Shown here: positions 1-9,416 of the stretch, piece after piece
Layout: each line of letters starts with the position of its first letter
How positions within the stretch are numbered: the first letter of the stretch is position 1
NCBI RefSeq assembly: GCF_003702045.1
Contig: NZ_RBTP01000033.1
Coordinates: 62,001-126,000 of the forward strand
Direction of reading: 5' to 3'
Length of the DNA stretch: 64,000 bases
Source: Pseudomonas viridiflava
Lineage (GTDB): Bacteria; Pseudomonadota; Gammaproteobacteria; Pseudomonadales; Pseudomonadaceae
Notes under the pieces: model-generated
Database searches by the model: none
Told to the model about the DNA's origin: nothing
The model's input: the letters and a program-made list of their open reading frames with translations, nothing else
Position numbers and translations under genes: made by a program

Positions 1-875
1 GGCAAGTGCCGGTTCAGTTGCAGGGCTGGCCAGCCGACCTGTTTGGCGTGATCGACCACAGCACCTACCGCCAGCATTGGGAGTTACTCGATGCATCGAG
101 CGAGCCCTGGGACCAATTGGCCAGCCAGGACACTGTCATGCTCAGCGAGCAATTGGCACGCCGGCTCAAGCTGGGATTGGGTGACAGCCTGATCATCCCG
201 GTGCCCGCAGGTCAGTGGACGGTGCGTATCGTGGGCATTTATGCCGATTACGGGAATCCCAAGGGGCACTTACTGGTCAACGCCGGAAAGCTGCTTGCCC
301 ATTGGCCCGACCTGACGCCTGTACGTTTCAATCTTCGGATCGCCCAAGCCGACATCGCGCCGCTGATTGCGGGCCTGCAACAGCAGTTTGCCCTGGACGA
401 CAACCACATCATCGATCAGAGCCAGCTCAAACGCTGGTCCAATCAGGTGTTCGAGCGAACCTTCGCCGCCACTGCGGCGCTCAACAGCCTGACACTCGGC
501 GTGGCCGCAGTGGCGCTGTTCATCAGCCTGTTGACCCAGAGCCAAAGTCGAATCGGCCAGCTCGCGCCGCTGTGGGCGATGGGCGTCAAACGAAGACAAT
601 TGATGCTGCTCAACCTCGGCCAGACCTGGATGCTGGCGGTGCTGACGTTGCTGCTGGCACTGCCGCTGGGTATCGCGCTGGCCTGGTGCCTGAATGCCGT
701 CATCAACGTGCAGGCCTTTGGCTGGCGACTGCCGTTGAGGGTTTTCCCGCTGCAACTGGTGCAATTGATGCTACTGGCCCTGTTGGCGACCTTGCTGGCG
801 TCGGCCTGGCCAATGTTCAAGCTGTATAGAAGTCGTCCGAGCGACTTGCTGAGGACGTTTGCCCATGAACATTAG
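1..875 (+). CDS. ABC transporter permease, FtsX/MacB type, C-terminal part
   Basis: The frame is open to the left edge; the first apparent start is a GTG that reads as an internal valine, so the gene begins upstream of the window. The visible ~290 residues show a periplasmic segment, then three C-terminal membrane helices separated by short loops, the layout of FtsX-domain permeases of LolCDE/MacB-like transporters. A typical mid-loop motif (LAPLWAMGVKRRQLMLLNLGQ) sits between the first and second helix. Its stop overlaps the start of the AttH-like lipoprotein gene, which implies translational coupling and a shared export role. The permease class is clear; the substrate is unknown. Confidence 0.85.
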   Translation, partial: QVPVQLQGWPADLFGVIDHSTYRQHWELLDASSEPWDQLASQDTVMLSEQLARRLKLGLGDSLIIPVPAGQWTVRIVGIYADYGNPKGHLLVNAGKLLAHWPDLTPVRFNLRIAQADIAPLIAGLQQQFALDDNHIIDQSQLKRWSNQVFERTFAATAALNSLTLGVAAVALFISLLTQSQSRIGQLAPLWAMGVKRRQLMLLNLGQTWMLAVLTLLLALPLGIALAWCLNAVINVQAFGWRLPLRVFPLQLVQLMLLALLATLLASAWPMFKLYRSRPSDLLRTFAHEH

Positions 876-1941
876 AGGGCTGCTTCTGATCGCCGCCCTG
901 CTGCTCAGCGCCTGCGATGACAAACCCCGGCCCGACAAAGGTTTCGCGGGTCTGGGCGACACAGCGAACGCCTACACGCAGGTAACGCCGGGGCGCGTAT
1001 TTTCCTTTCCAGAGGATCATGGACAGCACCCTGGCTTTCGGATCGAATGGTGGTACATCACGGCCACGCTCAAGGACGACACTGGCAGACAGTTCGGCGT
1101 GCAATGGACCTTGTTTCGCAGCGCTTTGCAGCCCGGCATCCAGACCGGCAGCGGGTGGAACGACGGCACGATCTGGCTGGGCCATGCCGCCGCCACCTCG
1201 GCCACCGGGCATTACGTGGCCGAGCGCTACGCACGGGGCGGTGTCGGTCAGGCCAATGTGAACACGGCGCCCTTCTCTGCCTGGATCGATGACTGGTCGT
1301 TGAGCAGTGACACCGTCGCTGAAGACCCTCTGGCCAGCCTGCAATTGAAAGCCAGTGGCAAGGATTTCCGCTATCGCCTGCACCTCACGTCGAGCAAACC
1401 CGTGGTGCTACAAGGCGATCAGGGCTACAGCCAGAAATCCGAGGCTGGACAGGCGTCGTACTACTACAGCCAACCGTTTTTCAACGCTCAAGGCAGTGTG
1501 GACATAGAAGGCAAGACCTATCAGGTGGCAGGCAACGCCTGGCTGGACCGGGAATGGAGCAGCCAGCCACTGACCGCCAACCAGACCGGCTGGGACTGGT
1601 TCTCTCTGCAACTGGCAAACGGGGACAGGTTGATGCTGTACCGGATTCGTCACAAGGAAGGCGCGCCCTACGTCACAGGCAACTGGATTGGCGCCGATGG
1701 CAGCACGCGATTACTGAGCGCCAGCGAGATCAGCCTTGAACCGCTCAAGATCACCCAGATCGGCGAGCATTCAGTGCCCACGGTCTGGTCGATCAAGATC
1801 CCCGGCATGCACCTGGACATCACCAGCGAAGCGCTCAACGCCAAGGCCTGGATGGGCACCAACATTCCATATTGGGAGGGGCCGGTCACGTTCAGCGGCA
1901 GTCAAAAAGGCGTGGGGTATCTGGAGATGACAGGCTATTGA
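865..1941 (+). CDS. AttH-like lipoprotein (lipocalin-like / carotenoid 1,2-hydratase fold)
   Basis: Codes for about 358 residues. The ATG at 865 is chosen because it gives a lipoprotein signal ending in the lipobox LLSAC (Cys17), directly inside the end of the upstream permease gene; a TTG at 859 in the same frame is less likely. The mature protein has the features of the AttH / predicted secreted hydrolase family: FRIEWWYITATL near the N-terminus, a repeated beta-rich two-lobed core, and WLDREWSSQPL in the middle. Homologous genes commonly follow an FtsX-type ABC permease and ATPase. The molecular function is not established; hydratase activity should not be assumed. Asp at +2 after the lipid cysteine might affect membrane sorting, which is inference. 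Confidence 0.85.
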   Translation: MNIRGLLLIAALLLSACDDKPRPDKGFAGLGDTANAYTQVTPGRVFSFPEDHGQHPGFRIEWWYITATLKDDTGRQFGVQWTLFRSALQPGIQTGSGWNDGTIWLGHAAATSATGHYVAERYARGGVGQANVNTAPFSAWIDDWSLSSDTVAEDPLASLQLKASGKDFRYRLHLTSSKPVVLQGDQGYSQKSEAGQASYYYSQPFFNAQGSVDIEGKTYQVAGNAWLDREWSSQPLTANQTGWDWFSLQLANGDRLMLYRIRHKEGAPYVTGNWIGADGSTRLLSASEISLEPLKITQIGEHSVPTVWSIKIPGMHLDITSEALNAKAWMGTNIPYWEGPVTFSGSQKGVGYLEMTGY

Positions 1942-2107
1942 GCTGCCTCTGTCCCTTGCCCGATCAAGGCTGAAAGCACATGGCCGCAACCAGCTAAGGT
2001 CCTAACTTATAACTTTTTGATCTAAAACTACCGCGTTTGCATTGGGTCAGTTTCTGGGTGGCTGCACTTTCTCAGCCACCTCCCCAACGGAAACCCGGTA
2101 AGGACTT

Positions 2108-3880
2108 ATGTGCGGATTAGCAGGTGAACTACGTTTCGACCATCAACCAGCGGACCTGGCCGCTGTTGAACGCATTACCCATGAGCTGGCGCCTCGCGGC
2201 CCGGACGCGTGGGGTTTTCACAGCCAAGGGCCAGTTGCCCTTGGTCATCGCCGACTGAAAATCATGGACCTGTCGGACGGCTCGGCGCAGCCGATGATCG
2301 ACAGCCACCTGGGCCTGTCAATGGCCTTCAACGGTGCGATCTACAACTTTCCGGAACTGCGCGCCGAGCTTGAAAGCCTCGGCTATGCGTTTCACTCCGG
2401 CGGCGACACCGAAGTGCTGCTCAAGGGCTACCACGCGTGGGGCGCAGACATGCTGCCCAAGCTCAACGGCATGTTCGCGTTCGCCATCTGGGAGCGCGAC
2501 AGCAAGCGTCTGTTCATTGCCCGTGACCGTCTGGGCGTAAAGCCTCTGTACTTGTCGAAAACCGACAAGCGCCTGCGCTTCGCCTCGTCGCTGCCTGCGT
2601 TGCTGAAAGGCGGTGACATCAGCCCGCTGCTCGACCCGGTTGCGCTTAACCACTACCTGAACTTCCACGCCGTCGTACCTGCGCCACGCACGCTGCTGGC
2701 AGGCGTTGAAAAACTGCCGCCGGCCAGCTGGATGCGCATCGACGCCAGTGGTCAGGTTGAGCAGAAAGTCTGGTGGACGTTGCCTTACGGCCCTCATGAA
2801 GACGAGAAAAACCTCACGCTGGAAGACTGGCGCGACCGCGTTCTGGACAGTACCCGCGAAGCCGTGGCGATTCGTCAACGTGCCGCGGTAGACGTCGGCG
2901 TGCTGCTGTCAGGCGGCGTAGACTCCAGCATGCTGGTCGGTCTGTTGCGCGAAGTCGGCGTTGAAGACCTGTCAACCTTTTCCATCGGCTTCCAGGACGC
3001 TGGCGGCGAACGTGGCGACGAATTCCAGTATTCAGACCTGATCGCCAAGCATTACGGCACCCGTCACCATCAGCTGAGGATTCAGGAAAGCGAGATCATC
3101 GAGCAGTTGCCTGCTGCCTTCCGGGCGATGAGCGAGCCGATGGTCAGCCACGACTGCATCGCTTTTTACCTGTTGTCCCGCGAAGTGTCCAAGCACTGCA
3201 AAGTGGTTCAGAGCGGCCAGGGCGCGGACGAGCTGTTTGCCGGTTATCACTGGTACCCGCAGGTCGATGGCGCGAGCGATCCGGTCGCTGCCTACCGCGA
3301 CGCCTTCGTGGACCGCAGCTACGCCGAATACGCCGAAACCGTGCAGCCTAAATGGCTGACGGCCAACGACGCCGCTGGCGACTTCGTACGCGATCACTTT
3401 GCTCAACCCGGCGCCAGCGCTGCGGTCGACAAGGCGCTTCGCCTGGACAGCACGGTGATGCTGGTGGACGACCCGGTCAAGCGCGTCGACAACATGACGA
3501 TGGCGTGGGGCCTGGAAGCGCGTACGCCGTTTCTGGATTACCGCCTGGTTGAACTGTCCGCTCGCATTCCCGGCAAGTTCAAACTGCCGGACGGCGGCAA
3601 GCATGTGCTGAAAGAAGCCGCGCGCATGGTCATTCCTTCGGAAGTGATCGACCGTAAGAAAGGCTATTTCCCAGTACCGGGCCTGAAGCACTTGCAGGGC
3701 GATACCTTGAACTGGGTTCGCGAATTGCTGACCGACTCAAGCCAGGACCGTGGCCTTTTCAATCCGGCCATGATCGACAAGCTGCTGACCAACCCTGAGG
3801 GCCAGCTCACGCCATTGCGTGGCTCCAAGTTGTGGCAACTGGCAGCGCTGAACCTGTGGCTCAGCGAACAAGGACTGTAA
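2108..3880 (+). CDS. N-acetylglutaminylglutamine amidotransferase (asparagine synthetase family)
   Basis: 590 residues, starting MCGLAGELRF so that Cys2 becomes the N-terminal nucleophile of a class II glutamine amidotransferase. The N-terminal half holds the Ntn glutaminase domain; the C-terminal half is an AsnB-type ATP-pyrophosphatase with the PP-loop LLSGGVDSS near residue 265. The family converts the terminal carboxylate of N-acetylglutaminylglutamine to the amide, giving the osmoprotectant NAGGN. A good ribosome site (GGTAAGGA) precedes the ATG. The next gene follows after 4 bases and encodes the ligase that makes the dipeptide, so function is called from domain plus context. Ordinary asparagine synthetase is the main alternative. 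Confidence 0.92.
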   Translation: MCGLAGELRFDHQPADLAAVERITHELAPRGPDAWGFHSQGPVALGHRRLKIMDLSDGSAQPMIDSHLGLSMAFNGAIYNFPELRAELESLGYAFHSGGDTEVLLKGYHAWGADMLPKLNGMFAFAIWERDSKRLFIARDRLGVKPLYLSKTDKRLRFASSLPALLKGGDISPLLDPVALNHYLNFHAVVPAPRTLLAGVEKLPPASWMRIDASGQVEQKVWWTLPYGPHEDEKNLTLEDWRDRVLDSTREAVAIRQRAAVDVGVLLSGGVDSSMLVGLLREVGVEDLSTFSIGFQDAGGERGDEFQYSDLIAKHYGTRHHQLRIQESEIIEQLPAAFRAMSEPMVSHDCIAFYLLSREVSKHCKVVQSGQGADELFAGYHWYPQVDGASDPVAAYRDAFVDRSYAEYAETVQPKWLTANDAAGDFVRDHFAQPGASAAVDKALRLDSTVMLVDDPVKRVDNMTMAWGLEARTPFLDYRLVELSARIPGKFKLPDGGKHVLKEAARMVIPSEVIDRKKGYFPVPGLKHLQGDTLNWVRELLTDSSQDRGLFNPAMIDKLLTNPEGQLTPLRGSKLWQLAALNLWLSEQGL

Positions 3881-3884
3881 CCCC

Positions 3885-5633
3885 ATGAAACAGAACGCGA
3901 CGACTTACAGCCAACGCCTGTTGCGCCGACAGTCGCCCTCGTACGAACGTCTGCAAGCGCGCTTTGCCGAAGACGGCAGCCCGCTGGAGACCGACCCCTT
4001 GGCGCTGCACTGCGGCTGGGGGCGCCTGTTGATAGGCCACACCTATCCTGATCCGGCCGCACTGGCTCAGGACCTGCTGCACGAAAAACCGGGCGAGCGG
4101 GACATTGCGCTGTACGTGGCAGCGCCACAACAAGTGTTGGCTCAAGCGCCGCAGCAGCTGTTTTTGGACCCCTCGGACACCTTGCGTCTGTGGTTCAGCG
4201 ATTACCGTCCGGCGCAACGAGTATTCCGTGGCTACCGCATTCGTCGCGCCCAGAGCGAGGCCGACTGGCAGGCCATCAACAACCTGTACCTGGCGCGTGG
4301 CATGTTGCCGATCGATCCATCATTGCTGACCCCGCGTCACCAGGGTGGCCCGGTGTATTGGGTCGCAGAGGATGAAGGCAGCCACACGGTCATCGGCAGC
4401 GTCATGGGGCTCAACCATCAGAAAGCTTTCAACGACCCCGAAAAAGGCAGCAGCCTGTGGTGCCTGGCGGTTGACCCCCAATGCACCCGCCCAGGTGTCG
4501 GCGAAGTGCTGGTTCGGCATCTGGTCGAGCACTTCATGAGCCGTGGCCTCAGCTACCTCGATCTGTCGGTATTGCACGACAATGAACAGGCCAAGGCGCT
4601 TTACGCCAAGCTGAATTTTCGCAATCTGCAGACCTTCGCCATCAAGCGCAAGAACGGGATCAACGAGGCCCTGTTTCTCGGTCCTGGACCGCAGGCCGAG
4701 TTCAACCCCTACGCGCGAATCATCGTCGAAGAAGCCCATCGACGCGGCATTGATGTGCAGGTCGACGATGCAGACGCAGGGCTGTTCACCCTCAGCTATG
4801 GCGGACGCCGCATACGCTGCCGCGAATCGCTGAGTGATCTGACCAGCGCGGTGAGCATGACCTTGTGTCAGGACAAGAGCCTGACGCACCGAGCCCTCAA
4901 GGCCGCAGGTTTACGCCTGCCCGCCCAGCAACGCGCTGGCAGTGAAGAGCAGAACCGCGCGTTTCTGGAACAACACGGACAAGTCGTGGTGAAGCCGCTG
5001 GATGGCGAGCAGGGTCAAGGCGTTGCCGTTGACCTGCGCACCCCTGAAGACGTGCAGAACGCTATCGAGCGTGCTCGCCAGTTCGACAGCCGCGTGATTC
5101 TGGAAAGCTTTCACGAAGGCCTTGACTTGCGCATTGTCGTGATCGGCTTTGAAGTGGTGGCCGCTGCCATACGCCGACCTGCCGAAATCACTGGCGACGG
5201 CCGACATACCATCAAGCAATTGATCGAGGCACAGAGCCGACGTCGCGAAGCCGCGACCGATGGTGAAAGCCGCATCCCGATGGATGAAGAAACCGAGCGC
5301 ACCGTACGTGAAGCAGGGTACGACTATGCCAGCGTTCTGCCGCTGGACGAGCGCCTGGCCGTGCGCCGCACCGCCAACCTACACACCGGCGGCTGCCTGG
5401 AAGACGTGACGGCTATTCTTCACCCGGTGCTGGTGGATGCCGCTGTACGTGCCGCACGCGCACTGGATATCCCGGTGGTCGGCCTGGACCTGATGGTTCC
5501 GGCAGCCGACCAGCCTGAGTATGTGTTCATCGAAGCCAACGAGCGCGCCGGACTGGCCAACCACGAACCTCAACCCACTGCCGAACGCTTCGTCGATCTG
5601 CTGTTTCCGCACAGCCTGCCTGCGCACACCTAG
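3885..5633 (+). CDS. ngg: N-acetylglutaminylglutamine synthetase (GNAT + ATP-grasp)
   Basis: 582 residues with a GNAT acetyltransferase region around residues 115-265 (VDPQCTRPGVGEVLVRHLVEHF is the acetyl-CoA loop, and DLSVLHDNEQAKALYAKLNF follows) and an ATP-grasp ligase in the C-terminal half (VVKPLDGEQGQGVAV, a cyanophycin-synthetase-like ATP loop, and FIEANERAGL near the end). The fused activities explain how one enzyme can acetylate and join two glutamines to N-acetylglutaminylglutamine. It starts 4 bases after the amidotransferase stop, so the two are co-transcribed. The combination of domain fusion and partner gene makes the call firm. Confidence 0.92.
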   Translation: MKQNATTYSQRLLRRQSPSYERLQARFAEDGSPLETDPLALHCGWGRLLIGHTYPDPAALAQDLLHEKPGERDIALYVAAPQQVLAQAPQQLFLDPSDTLRLWFSDYRPAQRVFRGYRIRRAQSEADWQAINNLYLARGMLPIDPSLLTPRHQGGPVYWVAEDEGSHTVIGSVMGLNHQKAFNDPEKGSSLWCLAVDPQCTRPGVGEVLVRHLVEHFMSRGLSYLDLSVLHDNEQAKALYAKLNFRNLQTFAIKRKNGINEALFLGPGPQAEFNPYARIIVEEAHRRGIDVQVDDADAGLFTLSYGGRRIRCRESLSDLTSAVSMTLCQDKSLTHRALKAAGLRLPAQQRAGSEEQNRAFLEQHGQVVVKPLDGEQGQGVAVDLRTPEDVQNAIERARQFDSRVILESFHEGLDLRIVVIGFEVVAAAIRRPAEITGDGRHTIKQLIEAQSRRREAATDGESRIPMDEETERTVREAGYDYASVLPLDERLAVRRTANLHTGGCLEDVTAILHPVLVDAAVRAARALDIPVVGLDLMVPAADQPEYVFIEANERAGLANHEPQPTAERFVDLLFPHSLPAHT

Positions 5634-5716
5634 ACAGCTACAGGCGCTGGACCGAAGCGGCGATACGATTGTCGCCTCGGTCCGGTGCTTGCCGCTTCAC
5701 CCAAGAGGAGCCTTCC

Positions 5717-6913
5717 ATGACCCCTGCAACCATCCCCGATCCGGATCTGAAGTACCTGCAGAAAGTTCTGTTGGAAATGCTCGCGATCCCAAGCCCGACC
5801 GGCTTTACCGACACCATCGTGCGCTACGTCGCCGAACGCCTGGAAGAAATAGGCATTCCGTTCGAGCTGACGCGCCGTGGCACCATTCGCGCAACGCTCA
5901 AGGGCAAGCAAAACTCGCCTGATCGTGCCGTCTCCGCGCACCTGGACACCATTGGTGCCAGCGTTCGCGAGGTCAAAGACAACGGTCGCCTGGCCCTCGC
6001 AGCTGTCGGCTGCTGGTCGAGCCGCTTTGCCGAAGGCAGCCGCGTCAGCGTGTTCACCGACACCGGCATCATCCGTGGCAGCGTCTTGCCGCTGATGGCC
6101 TCCGGTCACGCGTTCAATACGGCTGTCGATGAAATGCCGATCAGTTGGGACCACGTCGAATTGCGCCTGGACGCTTACTGCACCACCCGCGCCGACTGTG
6201 AATCGCTGGGTATCGGCATCGGTGACTTCGTGGCCTTCGACCCGTTGCCGGAGTTCACCGAGAGTGGCCACATCAGCGCCCGACACCTGGATGACAAAGC
6301 GGGTGTCGCTGCGCTGCTGGCCGCGCTGAAATCCATCGTCGACAGTGGTGCAGAGCCGCTGATCGATTGCCACCCGCTGTTCACCATCACCGAAGAAACC
6401 GGCACGGGCGCTGCCGGCGTGCTGCCGTGGGACGTGAGTGAGTTCGTCGGTATCGACATCGCACCGGTTGCACCAGGCCAGCACTCCAGCGAGCACGCAG
6501 TCAGCGTGGCCATGCAGGACTCTGGCGGGCCTTATGACTATCACTTGTCGCGCCACTTACTGCGCCTGGGTGTGGACAACGAACTGCCAGTGCGCCGAGA
6601 CCTGTTTCGTTACTACTACAGTGACGCGCACTCCGCCGTGACTTCGGGCCATGACATCCGCACTGCCCTGCTGGCGTTCGGCTGTGATGCGACCCACGGC
6701 TACGAGCGGACCCACATTGACAGCCTTGCGGCCTTGAGCAAACTGTTGGGCGCCTACATGCTCAGCCCGCCGGTCTTTGCCAGCGACGCCAAACCGGCCC
6801 AGGCTTCATTGGACCAGTTCAGCCATCAGATCGAGCATGACGCGCAAATGGAATCGGATACCCGCGTACCGCCGGTGGACAGCCTGATCGGACAGAATCG
6901 CGAGGAACCTTGA
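5717..6913 (+). CDS. NAGGN-cluster M42-family metallopeptidase
   Basis: 398 residues from the ATG at 5717, which has AGAGGAG eight to nine bases upstream; an in-frame codon at 5669 lacks a ribosome site. Zinc-peptidase signatures of the M42/tetrahedral aminopeptidase family are visible: SAHLDTIG (His75, Asp77), HLDDKAGVAAL, ITEETGTGAAG and a late SDAHSAVTSGHDI. It lies 83 bases after the NAGGN synthetase and is the regular third member of this cluster in pseudomonads. Its role is not proven; turnover or trimming of the dipeptide osmolyte would fit. Confidence 0.88.
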   Translation: MTPATIPDPDLKYLQKVLLEMLAIPSPTGFTDTIVRYVAERLEEIGIPFELTRRGTIRATLKGKQNSPDRAVSAHLDTIGASVREVKDNGRLALAAVGCWSSRFAEGSRVSVFTDTGIIRGSVLPLMASGHAFNTAVDEMPISWDHVELRLDAYCTTRADCESLGIGIGDFVAFDPLPEFTESGHISARHLDDKAGVAALLAALKSIVDSGAEPLIDCHPLFTITEETGTGAAGVLPWDVSEFVGIDIAPVAPGQHSSEHAVSVAMQDSGGPYDYHLSRHLLRLGVDNELPVRRDLFRYYYSDAHSAVTSGHDIRTALLAFGCDATHGYERTHIDSLAALSKLLGAYMLSPPVFASDAKPAQASLDQFSHQIEHDAQMESDTRVPPVDSLIGQNREEP

Positions 6914-6967
6914 TTCTATTATCGCCAACGCGCTCAGCAGCGAAGTCGTTTGCTGACTGAGCGCTAC

Positions 6968-7053
6968 GTGGGACACGGTTTGCCGGAAATAGCGTCAGCT
7001 CAGTCACTGATAAAGTGCCTTTGAAAACGCATCGTCGGCGAGCTGCTTCCCAC
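6968..7053. repeat. degenerate REP pair
   Basis: GTGGGACACGGTTTGCCGG on the left and CGTCGGCGAGCTGCTTCCCAC on the right are inverted copies of a REP arm around a ~45-base centre (AGCGTCAGCTCAGTCACTG). The same arm and centre recur at 35775-35853. A short hairpin, CGCTCAG/CTGAGCG, at 6931-6963 precedes it and could stop transcription of the NAGGN operon, but it has no T-run. Confidence 0.6.
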
Positions 7054-7186
7054 CGTTGATGAGCCGCTGCAAAACATGCATATGACGCGCAGCGCTGGGC
7101 ATCGAAACGATCGGGTTCCGGCCCTCTACATTGCGACACACGCTGTCACCGCACTATCATCGTGGGCAATCGACCCGAGAACCGCC

Positions 7187-7414
7187 ATGCTCATCCCTTA
7201 CGACCAGCTTGAACCCGACACCCTGACCCGCCTGATCGAGGACTTCGTCACGCGCGAGGGCACCGACAATGGCGACGACACGCCGCTGCAGACGCGCGTT
7301 CTGCGCGTACGGCATGCATTGACCAAAGGGCAGGCCGTGATCTTTTTCGACCTGGAAAGCCAGCAATGCCAGTTGATGCTCAAGCATGACGTGCCCAAGG
7401 AATTCTTCGATTGA
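7187..7414 (+). CDS. YheU family protein
   Basis: 75 residues: MLIPYDQLEPDTLTRLIEDF followed by a REGTDNGDD segment and a C-terminal FFDLESQQCQLMLKHD. This is the length and pattern of the YheU (UPF0270) family, small cytoplasmic proteins of unknown function. The ATG at 7187 is used because the family starts exactly with MLIPY; the open frame extends further upstream without homologous sequence. It is convergent with csrA, with only 3 bases between the stops. Confidence 0.88.
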   Translation: MLIPYDQLEPDTLTRLIEDFVTREGTDNGDDTPLQTRVLRVRHALTKGQAVIFFDLESQQCQLMLKHDVPKEFFD

Positions 7415-7417
7415 AGC

Positions 7418-7615
7418 TCAGGCAGCGGGCGATCCCGGCTGCTGCTCCGCGAGCTTGTTGGCGATACGCCGATACACTTCGGCACGGTGAATCTTGATGT
7501 CTTTGGGCGCATCGATTCCCAGCCGGACCTGATTGCCGTTCACACTCAGGATATGAACGGTGATGTCATCACCGATTGAAAAGGTTTCACCAATTTCCCG
7601 CGTCAGTACCAGCAT
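7418..7615 (-). CDS. csrA: CsrA/Rsm family RNA-binding translational regulator
   Basis: 65 residues with the whole CsrA fold: [10 protein letters not shown] (beta1, Leu4 and Arg6), [20 protein letters not shown] (beta2-beta4), and [10 protein letters not shown] (Arg44 of the GGA-binding surface). CsrA dimers bind GGA motifs at ribosome sites and repress or stabilise mRNAs for secondary metabolism, motility and virulence. Pseudomonads carry several paralogues (RsmA, RsmE, RsmI and others in P. syringae). This one has an unusual GETFSIG stretch and a Q/P/A-rich tail, so I do not assign which paralogue it is. A ribosome site with GAGAG lies upstream of the ATG. Confidence 0.93.
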   Translation of the reverse strand: MLVLTREIGETFSIGDDITVHILSVNGNQVRLGIDAPKDIKIHRAEVYRRIANKLAEQQPGSPAA

Positions 7616-7837
7616 GTGTCGACTCTCTTGTTGTTACAAAAGAATCAGGGTGCAGCCACGCGTGGAGGGCTTCAATACGGTGATAGCAAATCAGTAACGC
7701 CCTTCAATTGCTTCGGATTGCGCCGACAGACAAGTCCTACTTCAAGTCAAAAAGGGTAGGAAAATTCGCTCTAAAAGGCCTGAATTGACGGCACTGAAAG
7801 CCGCGTCAACCCAGACCCGTTCATGTGACGCTGAGCG

Positions 7838-8650
7838 TCAGTTGGGCTGTCGAGCCTTGGCGCGCATTTTCCCGCACATGACAGTCATCTCATCGTACAT
7901 TGCCTGCGGATGCTTGCGCTTCAATTCCCAGGCCGCCCTGCCCTCGTCGTGGGGCAGGATCATGAATTCGCCTTTACCGACCTCTTCGAAAATATGGTCA
8001 GCGATATCACTGGCCGTGATCGGGGATTTTTCCAGCAGTCTGCCGATCTGCGCTTTCATTGCGGGCGTGGGTCCGCGAAAGGAATCCAGCAGGTTGGTCT
8101 GGAAGAATGACGGGCAGACGACATGCACACTCACCTCCTGATCACGCAACTCCACCAGCAGGCTTTCGGACAGCGCCACCACACCTGCCTTGGCCACGTT
8201 GTAATTGCTCATGGCTGGCGCCTGCATCAGCGCGGCCATCGAGGCGATGTTGATGATCTTCCCTTTGCTGACTTGCAACAAGGGCAGGAAGGCCTTGCAG
8301 CCTTTGACCACGCCCATCAGATTGATCGCGATCTGCCAGTCCCAGTCTTCCAGCGATAGCTCGTTGAAGAACCCGCCTGAGGCGACGCCCGCGTTGTTGA
8401 CGATGATATCGATACCGCCAAAACGCTCCTCACAGGCTTGAGCGAATGCGGTGAGCTGGCTGTAGTCGCGCACATCGCACCGCTGCACGAAACCGTCACC
8501 GCCCGCTTCGCGCACCTTGGCGAGCGTTTCCTGCAAACCGGCGTCGTTCACGTCCGACAATGCCAGACGCCAGCCCTCGCGCGCCCAGCGCACTGCAATT
8601 TCACGGCCCAGACCCGAACCGGCGCCAGTAATCATGATGCGGTTTTGCAT
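7838..8650 (-). CDS. SDR family oxidoreductase
   Basis: 270 residues from the ATG at 8650, with AAGG about nine bases upstream; an in-frame start at 8695 adds an unrelated leader. Classical short-chain dehydrogenase motifs are present: TGAGSGLG (cofactor loop), NNAGVASGG, and the catalytic Tyr/Lys in SNYNVAKAG. ALSDVNDAGL at the end of beta2 has an acidic residue, which usually favours NAD(H). The C-terminal ~60 residues are longer than the core fold. The substrate cannot be told from sequence. The DUF2784 gene lies upstream on the same strand, 103 bases away. Confidence 0.87.
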   Translation of the reverse strand: MQNRIMITGAGSGLGREIAVRWAREGWRLALSDVNDAGLQETLAKVREAGGDGFVQRCDVRDYSQLTAFAQACEERFGGIDIIVNNAGVASGGFFNELSLEDWDWQIAINLMGVVKGCKAFLPLLQVSKGKIINIASMAALMQAPAMSNYNVAKAGVVALSESLLVELRDQEVSVHVVCPSFFQTNLLDSFRGPTPAMKAQIGRLLEKSPITASDIADHIFEEVGKGEFMILPHDEGRAAWELKRKHPQAMYDEMTVMCGKMRAKARQPN

Positions 8651-8753
8651 AACGGAATGCCTTGTGATGTGCAGGAATAGACCGAGTGTAATCACAGGCG
8701 GGGCCGCGCATCCTCAACATCAAGACGCTGAATGCCTGGAGCAAACCCAAGGC

Positions 8754-9131
8754 CTATGCGCGTTTCAACCTGCGCACCCCGCGAACCAGCAACACGGCGT
8801 AGATTGACCCATTGACCAGCACAACGATGCTGCCCAGCCAGAGCTGAATCTGCGGCGTAAGCCCTGACGGGTAGATCAGTGCAATGAGGTAGTGCTCGAT
8901 AAATCCCCCGTCGTACCCCTGCTCGCCCGCACGATTGCGCAAAGCGTTTTCCAGCGGTGTGAGTGGGCAATACAGATGCAGAAATTCGACCAGTGCGCCC
9001 CATACCATCGCAGGCACATGCATCAGGGCCATCCAAGGCCTGGTCAAAACCAGTAAACCGCCCAGCAGAACGAAAACGATGAACAGAAAATGAAACAGGA
9101 CTACGGCATCGGCAGCCACTCGGTAAATCAT
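8754..9131 (-). CDS. DUF2784 family membrane protein
   Basis: 125 residues with four predicted membrane segments. The typical DUF2784 features are present: VLFHFLFIVFVLLGGLLVL at the N-terminus, then EFLHLYCPLTPLEN, an acidic GYDGGFIEHYL loop and a last helix ending in a basic RGVRRLKRA tail. The His-rich, conserved LYCPLT segment hints at a cofactor or metal site, but the family has no assigned function. Confidence 0.85.
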   Translation of the reverse strand: MIYRVAADAVVLFHFLFIVFVLLGGLLVLTRPWMALMHVPAMVWGALVEFLHLYCPLTPLENALRNRAGEQGYDGGFIEHYLIALIYPSGLTPQIQLWLGSIVVLVNGSIYAVLLVRGVRRLKRA

Positions 9132-9416
9132 TCATATCCTCCAGGCTTCTCCGTACGGAGCGAGCTAACAGTGCACCGTTAGTTCAATCTTTTTTAATAC
9201 TTTGTTGAGTGCTAACACCGTTGAAACGCCTCCAATAAAAAAATACAACCGCTTGATTCTTATAGATTTATAAAATTGTAAGAATTTATTCGAACATGAT
9301 CGAACCTTTCCTGAACCGCCAGAGTCGGATGTTTCAAGCAGCTAAAACCCGTGGCCTTAGAGCCAGGATATTAGCGGCAGACATTCTAATTGGAATTACA
9401 AGAAGGAACTCACGTC
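9132..9416. other. AT-rich intergenic region between divergent small membrane-protein genes
   Basis: About 285 bases with no credible gene. 9185-9295 is strikingly AT-rich for this chromosome and probably carries the promoter of the downstream DUF3309 gene, but no clear -35/-10 pair can be fixed. A ribosome site (AAGAAGGA) lies at 9400-9407. Confidence 0.5.

Noticed and set aside
9204..9212. CIRCE heat-shock operator
   Set aside because: GAGTGCTAA is present but the required upstream TTAGCACTC arm is missing.
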